A DNA stretch of 64,000 nucleotides from Bolinopsis microptera (lineage: Eukaryota; Ctenophora; Tentaculata; Lobata; Bolinopsidae), in the NCBI RefSeq assembly GCF_026151205.1, contig NW_026971780.1:17741-81740 (forward strand). Reading direction: 5' to 3'. Below the pieces are notes generated by a model. That model saw only the letters and a program-made list of their open reading frames with translations, had not been told where the DNA came from and searched no databases. Positions within the stretch are counted from its first letter, which is position 1, and every line of letters starts with the position of its first letter. Of this stretch, positions 12,301 through 24,300 are shown piece by piece. The position numbers were made by a program, and so were the translations under genes.

Positions 12301-15300
12301 TCAAACTTCTTAAATTAAAGCCGGGGTATCAAGCGTACGCCGTACACCGTGCTGTTGAATTGATAACATTGGCCTGTCAACTTCCACAATTAGTATCTCT
12401 GGTTGTTGAATGTTCCATTATTTATGATTTAACGTATTTGCCAGGTTTATCAAAGTTAACCAGTGATGGGAGCCCGACCCTGTCATCCTCTGGAGATGGA
12501 AGCTTAGTCCGGGATGAGGAGACCCTGGAAATTGGTAGGTATCTATCATAACAAAATGATACTGTGATACTCTGACGCCTTTTACAGTTCAATAATTGAG
12601 TGCGAGCAAGGCACGTATACCTTCTTATCTTTTATCGAATTCTTACATTTCAGAGTATCTTGTAGAGATAAAATGTCCTGCTACCAAGATCCTTCCCGAG
12701 CATCCGAAGGAATACTACCTGCCCCAAATGTACTCACAGTTTGCCTGCTATCAGAAGGTACGAGAAAAGCTGAACATACGTTTTCTGTTTCAATATAAAA
12801 CTTTTTTTAAGCCTAAGCCCCTTTTTTTCAAGACTCTGACTAACCACCAACTAATTCATCATTCAATATTCGCAGTTTTTTTTAAACATAACTTAAAATA
12901 CAACCAAACAAAATGTAATATGACAATAGGTTAACAACAAGATTTACAACAAGGTTTACAACAAGATTAACAACAACGTTTACAACAAGGTTTACAGCAA
13001 GGTTTACAACAAGGTTTTACAGCAAGGTTTTCAACAAGGTTAACAACAAGGTTTACAATATTCGCTGTGCTTGGTTGTTACTATTATCCTGACTTCCTTC
13101 GTTAGGTTTGGGCGAGTCGTGTTCTTTCTTGGTGTCGGTGGTTGTGTCGTTGAGGGGGTGATGCAACGTCAATTAATGTCAGTATTCCATAAAAACCCCA
13201 AACTGACATTGACATTAATTGACATTAATTGACATTAATTGACATTAATTGACATTAATTGACATTGATTGACATTGATTGACATTAATTTGTCTTGAAA
13301 TTTGAGATTATCGATATTCGATAAATATTCAAGATATTCACGTCTATGTAAGTTAGACCGGTTCAATAAAACAAAATGTCCTTGAATAATTATGAGTATG
13401 TTCTTATCTGTTGATCCTTAGGTTCAAAGACCACCAAAAAAAATTTCAGCTTCCAACTCTTCCATCTTCGGTCCCCACCGGCCACGCCCATATTTTATTG
13501 ATTTCTTATACAGGTAAATTATCTAGAATCGGCTTTTTTAGTATGAAGGAGTAATGTTAGCTGTTTAAGATTCGTTATTCAAAAATAAATGTCATGAAGG
13601 CATTTCGTTTAATGTGGGTTTTAAGTTCTGATGATGTTGAGAACCACGCCCTTGGATGGCCACGCCCATTTAAGAAAATTAAATTTCGGAAAACCGTATT
13701 ATTTTAGTTTTATTGTTTAATGATCTGAATTTGTTTCACATTTCACATTTCCATATGTGATAGTAGTGAATAAATTGATGATATAAACGTTCTAGAGTGC
13801 TAAAAATATGGTAGAACTACATAATCTCTGGTCGAAAAATATCGTGTCAATTAATGTCAGTATTCCAAAATTTTGCAAAACTGACATTGACATTAATTGA
13901 CATTAATTGACATTAATTGACATTAATTGACATTAATTGACATTAATTGACGTTGCATCACCCCCGTCGTTGATACACCAGTTAAACAGTGGATCGTGGA
14001 TGAACACCTCAATTATAGCAAATAGCAGCTCCTTGTTCTCCTTCCTTCGCTTTTGTCCCTGCAAGCTTTTAAAATAGCTCGAACATCAGAGCTCTTGCTA
14101 TCTTTTGGTCTATATTTGAGGTGAGCCTCATCCTGCCCGGCCCACTAAATAGACTCTGATAGGCATGGTGTTCTCACACCACTCCACCAAACCGGATCTT
14201 TGGGACAATGGTATCACCTTGTAGGTTCTCATACTGAGATGTTCAGTCAGCTGGTTCTTGGAGAGAAGCTGGTTTGCTACATTAAACACTTGCTCCATCA
14301 CTGCGTCCTGTCTCATATCGTCGTTACCCTTGACAAGCTGTTTCCAAGTGACACCGTCCGAGCAGAGAGCGAAGGTCACCTTGGGAAGGTTGAAACCTCC
14401 CGGGGTCTGATACTCTGTGTTAAAGCCCACCACTAAAGGAGATTGGAGGAGTAGTTACCGTCACATCTCGCCGGAATTTCGAGGGTTAAAAGTGGAAAAC
14501 CTTTCGATATCCTTGATCTTTGTTATCTTTAAAGTTGATGGTATTTTGAGAGCCGAACTTCGAGCCGCCATCCGGTATGCAGAGTCTTCTTTCAAGTTGT
14601 GATTTGCCCATTCCACATAAGCGTCAGTCAATTTGTCCATGTCAGTAATGATTTTCTTTAGAGCTGATTCTTTCATCAGCGTTTTCAAGATATCTTTGGC
14701 ACTGGACTGTTCGTGCATCGTTAGGAAGATGCTTCGAGCCCTTGATGTATTTGCAGTCAAGTTGTGCGTTCTTAAGAGCAAACAAGATGGGAAGCACGTG
14801 GTAAGGGTGCTCTCGTGCTGTTTTTGTGATCATCTTTATGACGAGATCGTTAAGATTCCCAGAAGTACTGTACTTCTTATCACATTCGTCGCACTGTTCT
14901 TCAAAGTGTGATTCTATCTTCAGGATTATCCTGTCAGCAAGGATGTCTTTGTTCTTAAATATCTTCGTATCGTCGTCATTCCTCACCTTAAATTTAAGGA
15001 AAAAAAGAAAATATTTATAAAAAAGTAAATTAAAAAAAAGAAAATAAAAAAGAAGTGAATTTAAAAAAAAGAAAATAAAAAAAAGAAGAAAAAAATAAAA
15101 GAAAGAAGAAAAATTTTGAAAAAGAAGAAAAAAAAAGAAGAAAAAAAAGAAGAAAGAGTAAATAAAAAAAGAAGAAAAAAATTTAAGGAAAACGGCATCT
15201 TTTAATTCAGCCACAGAGAAAGCTTTGATCTTTTTGAAGTTTGCTTGGTAATTTACGAAGTAACTATAAGCACCAATAACTTTCTTTACGTTGGGTTTTT

Positions 15301-18300
15301 TAGCTAGTTCGAGTAGTTCTCCGATGGTTGCTTTGTACATTTCAACATCTTCTGGAGAGTGTTTCAGTGTACTCATTTTATGGCAGTATTGTACAATAAA
15401 GTATTGTACAATAAATGTACAATGCAAATGGCACGCGTCATCGCAATTTAGCAATAGATAACTGATAAGCGAGCACTTAAAATACAACCAAACAAAATGT
15501 AATATGACAATAGGTTAACAACAAGATTTACAACAAGGTTTACAACAAGATTAACAACAACGTTTACAACAAGGTTTACAGCAAGGTTTACAACAAGGTT
15601 TTACAGCAAGGTTTAAAACAAGGTTTACAATATTCGCAGTTTAATAATGACGGTAAGCTAAGTAGAGTTCTCCACATGGTGTGGACACCTTCTTTCTCAA
15701 GGATCTGGGTTCATGAAATTAACCAAGAGTTACTTGTTGAATTCCTACATGTTGCACATGAACTTTATTTCACAGTGAGTTAAGATTTAGTATGTTGTAC
15801 TTTAAAATCATCGTGGACATCAATATTTATAGACAATATGAAAGAATAAGTATGTGTCAAATTTGTTCTATTTAGAACAGTAGCTGTCCATACCTTGGCC
15901 TAATTGGCTTATTACTTTATTATTCCGCAGCTCACAACGTTATGCAGCAAAATAAATGGATCTTAAATTAGAAAATTAACTCGTTAACTTTTTTCAGAGA
16001 AACCTCGAGATTAAAAAGACAATGCCTTTGGCTGTGAGGAATCTCCGCGAGAAGTTTAAAGCAGAAGCTAAAAAATTTCGACTTGTCGCTGACGTACCCT
16101 CCGTCCTCTCCTCGACTCCAGTCAATCAAGCACACGCAAATGGTATTCATTGTGTCTCTGTCCTGCAACGTGTCAATGTTCACGCTGGTATGTGTTGACT
16201 ATTTAGATTCTCTTTTAAAACTGCTAAATGGAGAAATAATATTTCACGATGCTCAGACATTACGAATTTTGACGACCTGCCATAAATCTACGTTGCATGG
16301 TTTATTGCCGTATTCAAAATTTTTCACCTTTCGACTGCCAACTTGCCAAAGATACAAAACTTATGCAAGAATTTCTCAACATTGCACACTGAACCTTAGG
16401 TAGTGAAATGAAGACACTGACGTCCGCTCTGAAGAAGGTTATGGAGGACATCTACGCTGAGGCTACACCTAAAGCGTCCGCAGCTATGTTTTACGTGCTA
16501 TCAGATTTAACAAGGACTCCTAATCAATTTAAGACACCCTATTTCGTCAGTAAGTACTTCAATAATCTTTATAAGTGTAACGCTAAGTATAACACCAAGT
16601 CCTTCGAATTGTGCTGTTAATTTAGTGATCATTGATCTAGTGCCATTAATTAAGGGAATTAATCATTAACCAACCGCATAGAATTGTAATCGATATTCAA
16701 TTATTGGCTCTTATTAAAGTATGAAAACTTATCATCCTTGCTTGCAGTTGCATATCTACCTACATCATCAAAGATGACGGTTGAGACTGACAGGGCTATC
16801 ACAAATAACATGATGGATGAGCTGGATAGTCGTTTCAACTTGACATCTAGATCTTTCGATGCAAAGACACGAGAGATATGCTTCAAGTGTGAGTTTTGAA
16901 ACTTAAATCAATCAATTAGACTCAATTTTCTAACTTAGTATGTTATTTTTATTTTAGTATGATAATAATACATTAACCGTCATTTGTTAAGACTTGAGGT
17001 CCCCTCCGAGTTCAATTGGGACGGCCTGTTTACTGAACTCCTAAGAACTGATTCAAGCCATTTATGATTTAACCTGTAACCATAATCCCACATTGTAATA
17101 TCCTTCAACATTTAGCGACAACCGGAGAGGCCTTATCAGTTTTTGAATTGAGACGGCAGTTGTGGGTTAAAGCGAAGGAACTTACAAGGAAAACAGAGTT
17201 AAGAAATTACCTTTGTGATTACCTCAACACACTGCTGAATAAAGATAGAGGTAAGGAACAATCATAGCGATTTCATGTTCAATGTATAGGATTTCTCAAG
17301 AATTATCTTCCGTGGTGAGGCAAAAATCGGTCAGTTTTACTGTGTAATTTCGCCCATTTAAAAAGGAGCAAGTCGTGAAATACTCAAATTTATGCCAGTT
17401 AACTAATTCAGACTGGTCTCTTAATACTGCGGAGCAAGAATTAGTTACAAAATGTGGCATCACTCTCTCTATTGAAGGAACGGATCGTGCTCAGCGCTTT
17501 CGGCTAAATCCTCATGTCAAAGCAGGAAAGATTCGGCTGGAAGACTTACGGGTACGGAGGTTTTACGGTTTTCAAATGATTTTTGGCATTTTGATTTTAA
17601 GACTCTGTTCGGAATAATGAAATGACAAGGATTTCAAATAAATTTTTCCATCTTCAAGATTGAATCTCTTCCGTAACAGACCACAGACCAGCAGGAAGTC
17701 CTCGCTGGAAATTCATGTGATTCATCTTTCAGGCAGCATGGTGTTACTCAAAATACTCAGCTGAGTATGAAGCTTGGGTGACGAAGCATCCGTTTCTTGA
17801 CGACCCAGCCTTCAGCCATTTCTTCCAAAAGGAAGAAATCGTTTATCTTCCTGATTCTCTCCCATCTGGTAAATGGATCGCAGCCGAAGTAGATTATACC
17901 CACATAGGGTCTCGGCTACGCAGGATGGTGGTAGCTGGCGCAATACCGGGAGTGGATCCTGAAGCGTGGAGAACGGTTGCTAAAAAAACTACTCCCGAGA
18001 ACAAGCCGAAGACCAACCTCACCACTGTGATTGTAGATTCTTCTGGTGCAGACCAGATGTCAATGACCCAGACCTTGACTTTCTTTAGTGCATCTGTAAG
18101 TTGAAATTGAAGTCGATTTTTGTAGACTGGTTAGTTTAAATATACTTAAAACCCTGACTATTGATTAAAATAGGTTATTTGGAGCATGCACTGAAGTCTT
18201 CAGCACGATTTTTTTCATCTATGAATTTAAGGATGTTAATAATTTTGATTTACTAAACAAATAATTTCGTCAGGTTGCAGAAGAGTTGAAGGAGAGTGGG

Positions 18301-21300
18301 TACCCGCCGGAGCACCAGTTTTGCAATGCTGTAAACAAGTGGTTAACTGCTCACGACGCTCGGGGTATCACAGGTTAGCCCAATATTGACAGCTATTTTT
18401 AAAGATTTTCGTCCCGCGTCATATTCTTATAATGTTTTTTTAGACCTGCAATTTTTAAGACAAGATTAGAACAGTCTTATCAAATCCGACAATTTTCATA
18501 GAAGTTGTTATTTCCAAGATACGAAGTTCGAAAAGCTAGCATTTAGTAATAGACGAATTTTGCAGCTGATATCAGAATCGACATGATGATGGTACTACAC
18601 GAGATGCTCATGGAAAAGGTCTCAGTTTGCTTTCCTCCTCCCACGAGCAGTACAAAGTGTGGGTTCAACTTTAATCTGATAGAAGATATCGTATGCGGAA
18701 CCCAAGCCCGGCTATGTCTGTACATAATAACGAAAGAAACCGGTAAATTTTTAATCATGAAAACGTTTGCATTCATTTTAGACTAGTGACGAAAATCAAC
18801 AATCGTTTGCCAGTTTGGTTAGCAAAATCGACAAAAAATAGTCCATTCCCCATGGCCATGATATTAGAATTCTGTCCGTTGAAATAGGCCACTCTGATTT
18901 TTATCATTGAACTTCGCATTGATGACATGTTCATTCTCTACAGGTTATGCTGCCAGGGCGTTTAGCTCGATAGATGTTGAAAATGCCCACAGCATTATAA
19001 ATCATTTGGACCGCCGCGGGGTCCAAAACTCCTCAATCGAAGAGCTTAGTAGACATGTCAGCAACCTACAGAGACTTCAAATTCTCAGGAAAACCTCTCT
19101 AGGAAGGTAATACATTAACTTGTTTAGTTAATAAATTTGATAAGTAGATTTTGAGTGGTGATTACTAAATACTGATATCGAGGTACCATAAAAAGGATAT
19201 ATAAACTTATCACTTATGCTTATACTATCAATGAATATCAAATCGCCTTCTCTAGTTATCAAACCCAACATAAATTAAATCTCTGCCTACAAGGACTATT
19301 TGATATTTACAACATACCGAGTGAATGTCTCAATCTTTTCAGGAAGCTTTATACTCCGACATCCACAATTTACCACGCCCCTGAGATCGACAAAGGTCTT
19401 TCTGATAGATTGACTTCCAGCCAATTCGATCTATCGAAGCCGAGTGGGAAGAACAAAGAACTGAAACCCCATGGTCGCAACGATGCTCCTCGCGGACAAG
19501 GGAGAGTTAGGGCCATCGGTGGTCACAAGACTGGAGAATATTTATTTTATAAGCGTTGAGGTTGTCACGAAAGCGTACTGTAATGGGACTGTATCAGATC
19601 TGAGTGATTTGATTTTGTGATTTGCGGTTAACATGATTTTATTGCGATTTAAGACTGTAAAAACTAAAGGTTCAAGTTGAACTATCGTCGCCATGATAAT
19701 GTATTTTGGAACTGTTCACGTTGAAATTGCTTCGTTAATCAGCCATCTTCCTTGTTTACTTTCTAGTTCTACTGTGTAGTACAGCTACGATCAACGATAC
19801 TTAGCTAGTACATTCATAGTAACTGCACTGAGAAGAGTAAAAAATTTGAGCTTTGACGGAATAACATTTCCTTGTTTTTAGATACGGTTACTATTCTAGT
19901 GAGGGGTTCATAGCTGACCATTAAGGTCTTACTCACAATAATTTGTGCTCTGATATTGGCCGTACTGACTGCTGTTGAAAAAGCCACGCCATCAGATGCG
20001 CGTCACGAGAGTCCACCCCAGTAGACCCCACTACGTACAAAATTTGAAATTTTCCCAAAAACTTCTGACTAAGCTAGTTTGTTTTCAATAACTTTTGCAA
20101 TATTAACAGTAGACCCTTCAAATTTTCACCAAATGTTTCCCTAGACACTAGTTCATCGTAACTGTGTCATAAAATTTTAATTTAGGGACCCAATTTTGTG
20201 CAAGACTCTGGTATCTGACGACCGGTCGCAGACGTGGTTATTGTAATGTCAACTTCTGTTGCACACTGAGCGAGCTATATTTTGAGAACAAAGATAAACT
20301 TTACACCAGGTGAAAGCTGAGACGTTTCTCTTTAAGATGATCACCTCACATTCTGTGTATCTGTGACATTGAGATAGTAACGATTCAAAACGTCAAGTTG
20401 AACAGGCTACAAAATACGCGCTGAATAAAAGTCCACCCCAAGAGTCCACCCCACGCGCGTAGGGTGATTAATCAAAACTTTAAATTCATCAACATTTAAA
20501 AAGAATCAAGTTATAATATAGATACCTTCGACGCGACAAGTGACGGTTATCTGCGAACCCTCTTCACTGAACTCCCCACCAGTATGACTTACAATTGGAG
20601 ATTCTAAGTATACTTTGTCTGCAGAGAGAAATTCGATAAGAATAGGTTTAGATACACCTAATAGTAGTAGTAAATCTTTCAAAGTACGAAATATCTCTTT
20701 AAAAGAGCATCCTAGGCACCTTATAGATATCAAAACGCATAAAAAAGAAAACAAAAAACATCAACCATCTTCTAACTTCTTCCACTCCTCCCTATCTAAA
20801 GCTAAAAATCTAAGGTCTTCGAAATCAGTCAAATTCTTAAGTCTAATATCAAGATTTCTACTAGTCAAGTCTTTTCTAATAACATCCAATAAGTTTAAAC
20901 ATGGTCTACCCCGTCTCCCTTCCATAAAAATATCAGAATTTATAGCAAATAACATAGAGGTGTATGCTGGTGAGTCTTCCTGTCCTCTTAAGATATGTCC
21001 TAACATTCTCCATCGAAACTTAGAGACTCTCACAGACAAGGGAGTGACATAACAACGAGCATAGAGTGCCTCATCAGAAATAACCCCAGTAGGCCATCTG
21101 ATGTTGAGGATTCTTCGGAGGTGTTTGCGATGAGCAATATCAAGTTCATTCAACGAAGCTAGTGGTGCAGCCCAGGAGTTGCAGTTGTAGAGTAGAATAG
21201 AGACTACTTGTGCCTCGTAGATTTTGATCTTCCTTTGGACTGAAATCTTGCTCTTCATCCAAACTTTCTGAAATTTACTAAAGGCAACATTACCAAGGAA

Positions 21301-24300
21301 TATTCGATTCTTGATATCCTTAACAGTGCACATCAACGATCCTAAAGTTTTGTTAGAGCGCCACTCTTCATCACCTCTATACACTTTTTCAACAATCACC
21401 TTGCGTTTAACAGTGGGTTTAGGATCTGCTAAATAAAAATGGACAAATTCAGTCTTGGAAGAATTGATATGAAGGTCCCACTGCTGGAATATATCTTTAG
21501 CGATAGGAAGCATTTCTTTGAGTGGAGCAAGTTCAGTGTTATTAAAGTCAATATCATCAGAGTATCCTGTTTCCTAATAACTTATACTAAATTTATTTGA
21601 AAAATTATAAACATATTAATCAATTATATGAACTGAGCTTTTATGTTTAGTCTTTCCATATCTTGGAAAAATCAATGCCACTTCTACGAAAGGAGTACGA
21701 CGTTGTTAAAGGAACTGGAATAAAAAATCAGATATTTTGACTTTTTGACCTAAAACTCAGAATATGGAGGTACTTAACACACTCACTAGCTATAAACACT
21801 TCCACAGATCCTGATATAGTTATTTCCCCATCTGCAACATTGCAGTTAAAGGTGCCAGTGTACGTTGTTAAGGGGTTTATCATGGTTAGCGTTGAATTCA
21901 GTGTAAAATCATCTTGATTTCCCTTTACAGTATCCACAAATTCGCTCAAATCCAAATCTGTACTATGTGTCCAGGTAACAGAGGACTTATCGACCAAGGG
22001 CTTCCCCACAATGATGCAATCTATTTTTATCTCCCCATTAGTGAGAACCGATATTGGTTTTTCAGGGACATTCACCTGTGTTTTTCTCACTGAAAAATTT
22101 CGAACATTCAATAATTTTCTATCTATTAAACTATTCAGATTAAAAAAAAAGAATGTAACATGTTCAAAAAAATTGAACTGAAGAGGTTTTGTATTATCAC
22201 TAAAATTCTGTATAATCTTGATTAAAAAGTTTATGAAAGTAAATTCCATACCAGTAATCAATGTTACCGCTGATGACTCCATCTCTTTTTTGACACTTCG
22301 GACTTTATTGTATCCCTTACACTTATATTCGCCGTCTGAGTCGTAGTCAGGTATCAAAGTATATTTACATGTTACAATATGTTCTCCAGAACATGTAAGA
22401 TCGGTCACTGACCCATTTTTCGTCCATGTCATAGAGTCTGAAAACGGACGTGTTATCATGAAATATTGATTTTTTATTATGATGGCAATGCAAAAATTTC
22501 AACAGAAATTTCAATTTAGAGCTATCCTATTAAGTCACGTCAAATAAGCTCACCTTGATTCGGAAGAATCAAATCGACTTGGTGAGGTGGCAGACCACCT
22601 ACAACTTCACATTTGATGGTTATGTCTTCGTTGTATGCGATTTTACTGTCCAAACCTACAAAAATTACAACTCATGGGTTCGGTATTTGACTTAATCAAT
22701 CAAAATTAGATGGTGATGTTTACAATCCCAAGCAAAAAATTATAAAAATTAGTTAACCATTAACATTTTCTTCGCTTAAATAAAGGACCCGAATTAAAGT
22801 TTCATGTCAATTTACTTGGGCTGATAGTAGATGTTACTTCTTTATAAACTGTTACAGTGAAGTTTAATGTAGTAGTTTTCAAAGCATCGTTTTTTGCTCG
22901 GTTTTCTGCAGTCACAGTGTAGGCTCCATCAAATTCAAAATCCACATCACTGTCTCCAATTGTACTAGAACATGTCATTTCATTGGTCCCAGTACACATG
23001 CTTATATCGAGAATCACTTGGTTTCCTTTTTTCAATGATACTAGATGTGGAGGTCGACCACCATTAAGTGTGAAGTCAAAAGTGAAGGAGGATCCAAAAT
23101 CGGTGTCAAAATCGTTTATCTGTGCAATTTCCACGTCTTTGACTGAAAACATTTTTATTCAATTTTAAATGTTTTAAAAATACTAATGAAGGAATTTTTA
23201 TTCAGTATAAAAATATTCATGGGTAATATTAACCTTACAGTGGTATCATATCGTTATAGAACTGCAAAAATGGTTATAGAACTGCAAAAATGGTTTTATT
23301 TATCATATTTTTGAGTTAAAAGACCAAGATCAAAATAACCTTGAAAATAGGATAAATGGCAAATCAGTGGTACAGAAAATTATAATTAACTGTTCAGTAT
23401 TATACAAATATATAATATAATCAGGATGGTACATTGTTGAAGATAATAATTCGGTCAAAATTAAAGTCCCTCAATTTAAATATATCAATTGCAGACAAAT
23501 TATACACTATGTAGTATGTATATATGAGGGATAAGTTCCAAGACACCGTTTTTAGCATCAACACAGAGAAAACTTATTAATATGTGTCCAGGAATAATCA
23601 TCATGCAATGGAAATCATCATTAACATCAGGATTCAATTTTAAACAACCCCCCTCCAGATCATTAATGTAGGTGATTTTATTTGATGAATAAATATATTT
23701 TAAATCACACTAATAATATGATCCAATTGTTTATGTAATTACAGAACATTATTGATATTTTCAAAAAACCAGCAATCGAATAGATGTAATTGTATATTAG
23801 ACAAAATCAGATCCACAAGGTTAGAAAAACAAAAATGCAATGATTGTTCCCGCTGCATAACACTAATAAAGCTACGATCACGAGTATTTGAAAATGTGCA
23901 TCTGATTTGACACTACTTTTATTTGCCAGGCTGCCTGCTTACCAACGACAGCATTTTTGATACTCTTATTCGTCTTTTCCTCGTTCTTAAAAGCTTTATT
24001 CTTCCCTGTACACTTGTATGAGCCATTGTTCTCATATACCACTTTGCCAATCGTATGAACATATTCAAGGGAATTCTTCTCACGGGTAACCTTGTTTGAT
24101 TGATCCGTATTTGATTGATCCGTGTCCTCATATTTAATTATTGTTTTAACGACATTACTACCATCATCAAATTCGACCAACAGGAAGAATGGAGTTCTTC
24201 CACCTTCAACTTTGCAAGTCAGAGTTAGCTCAGATCCAAAATCAACTTCATCAGAAGTAGAACTTGAAGTAAGTGTTGCTTCAACATCTTTCACAACTAT

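Larger units (their letters stand above)
13066..15476 (-). pseudogene. ATM: Retrocopy of an ATM-like kinase (FAT and kinase parts)
   Basis: Minus strand, intronless. From 15376 the frame gives a FAT-like segment ([20 protein letters not shown] at about 14780-14840). After a frameshift come [16 protein letters not shown] and the linker. The kinase N-lobe follows (14433-14128) with [23 protein letters not shown] and [15 protein letters not shown], diagnostic of ATM/Tel1. A further frameshift gives HLKYRPKDS, then the copy jumps to [17 protein letters not shown], omitting the catalytic and activation loops (about 150 residues). At least three frameshifts and several stops are present. An 812-bp element (13154-13965) interrupts the 3' part and an A-rich expansion (15001-15185) the 5' part. 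It is dead as a kinase. It lies antisense inside a transposon intron. Confidence 0.85.
5493..20466. mobile_element. 15-kb TIR transposon carrying a YqaJ-exonuclease gene
   Basis: The ends are inverted copies starting CACCCTACGCGCGTGG. The repeats extend about 385 bp (5493-5877 and 20086-20466) and are nearly identical over the outer 345 bp. ATTAA flanks both sides (5488-5492 and 20467-20471), a 5-bp target duplication. The element lies in intron 24 of the receptor gene. The receptor sequence resumes cleanly on both sides, confirming the insertion. It carries one multi-exon gene on the plus strand (6554-19559), a TG/TC microsatellite and an ATM retrocopy. I cannot place it in a known DNA transposon superfamily: the CAC terminus and 5-bp duplication recall Transib/RAG-type elements, but the protein does not. 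Confidence 0.85.

Noticed and set aside
14200-14911. Plus-strand frames across the ATM retrocopy
   Set aside because: They are antisense shadows of the kinase-like sequence on the minus strand.
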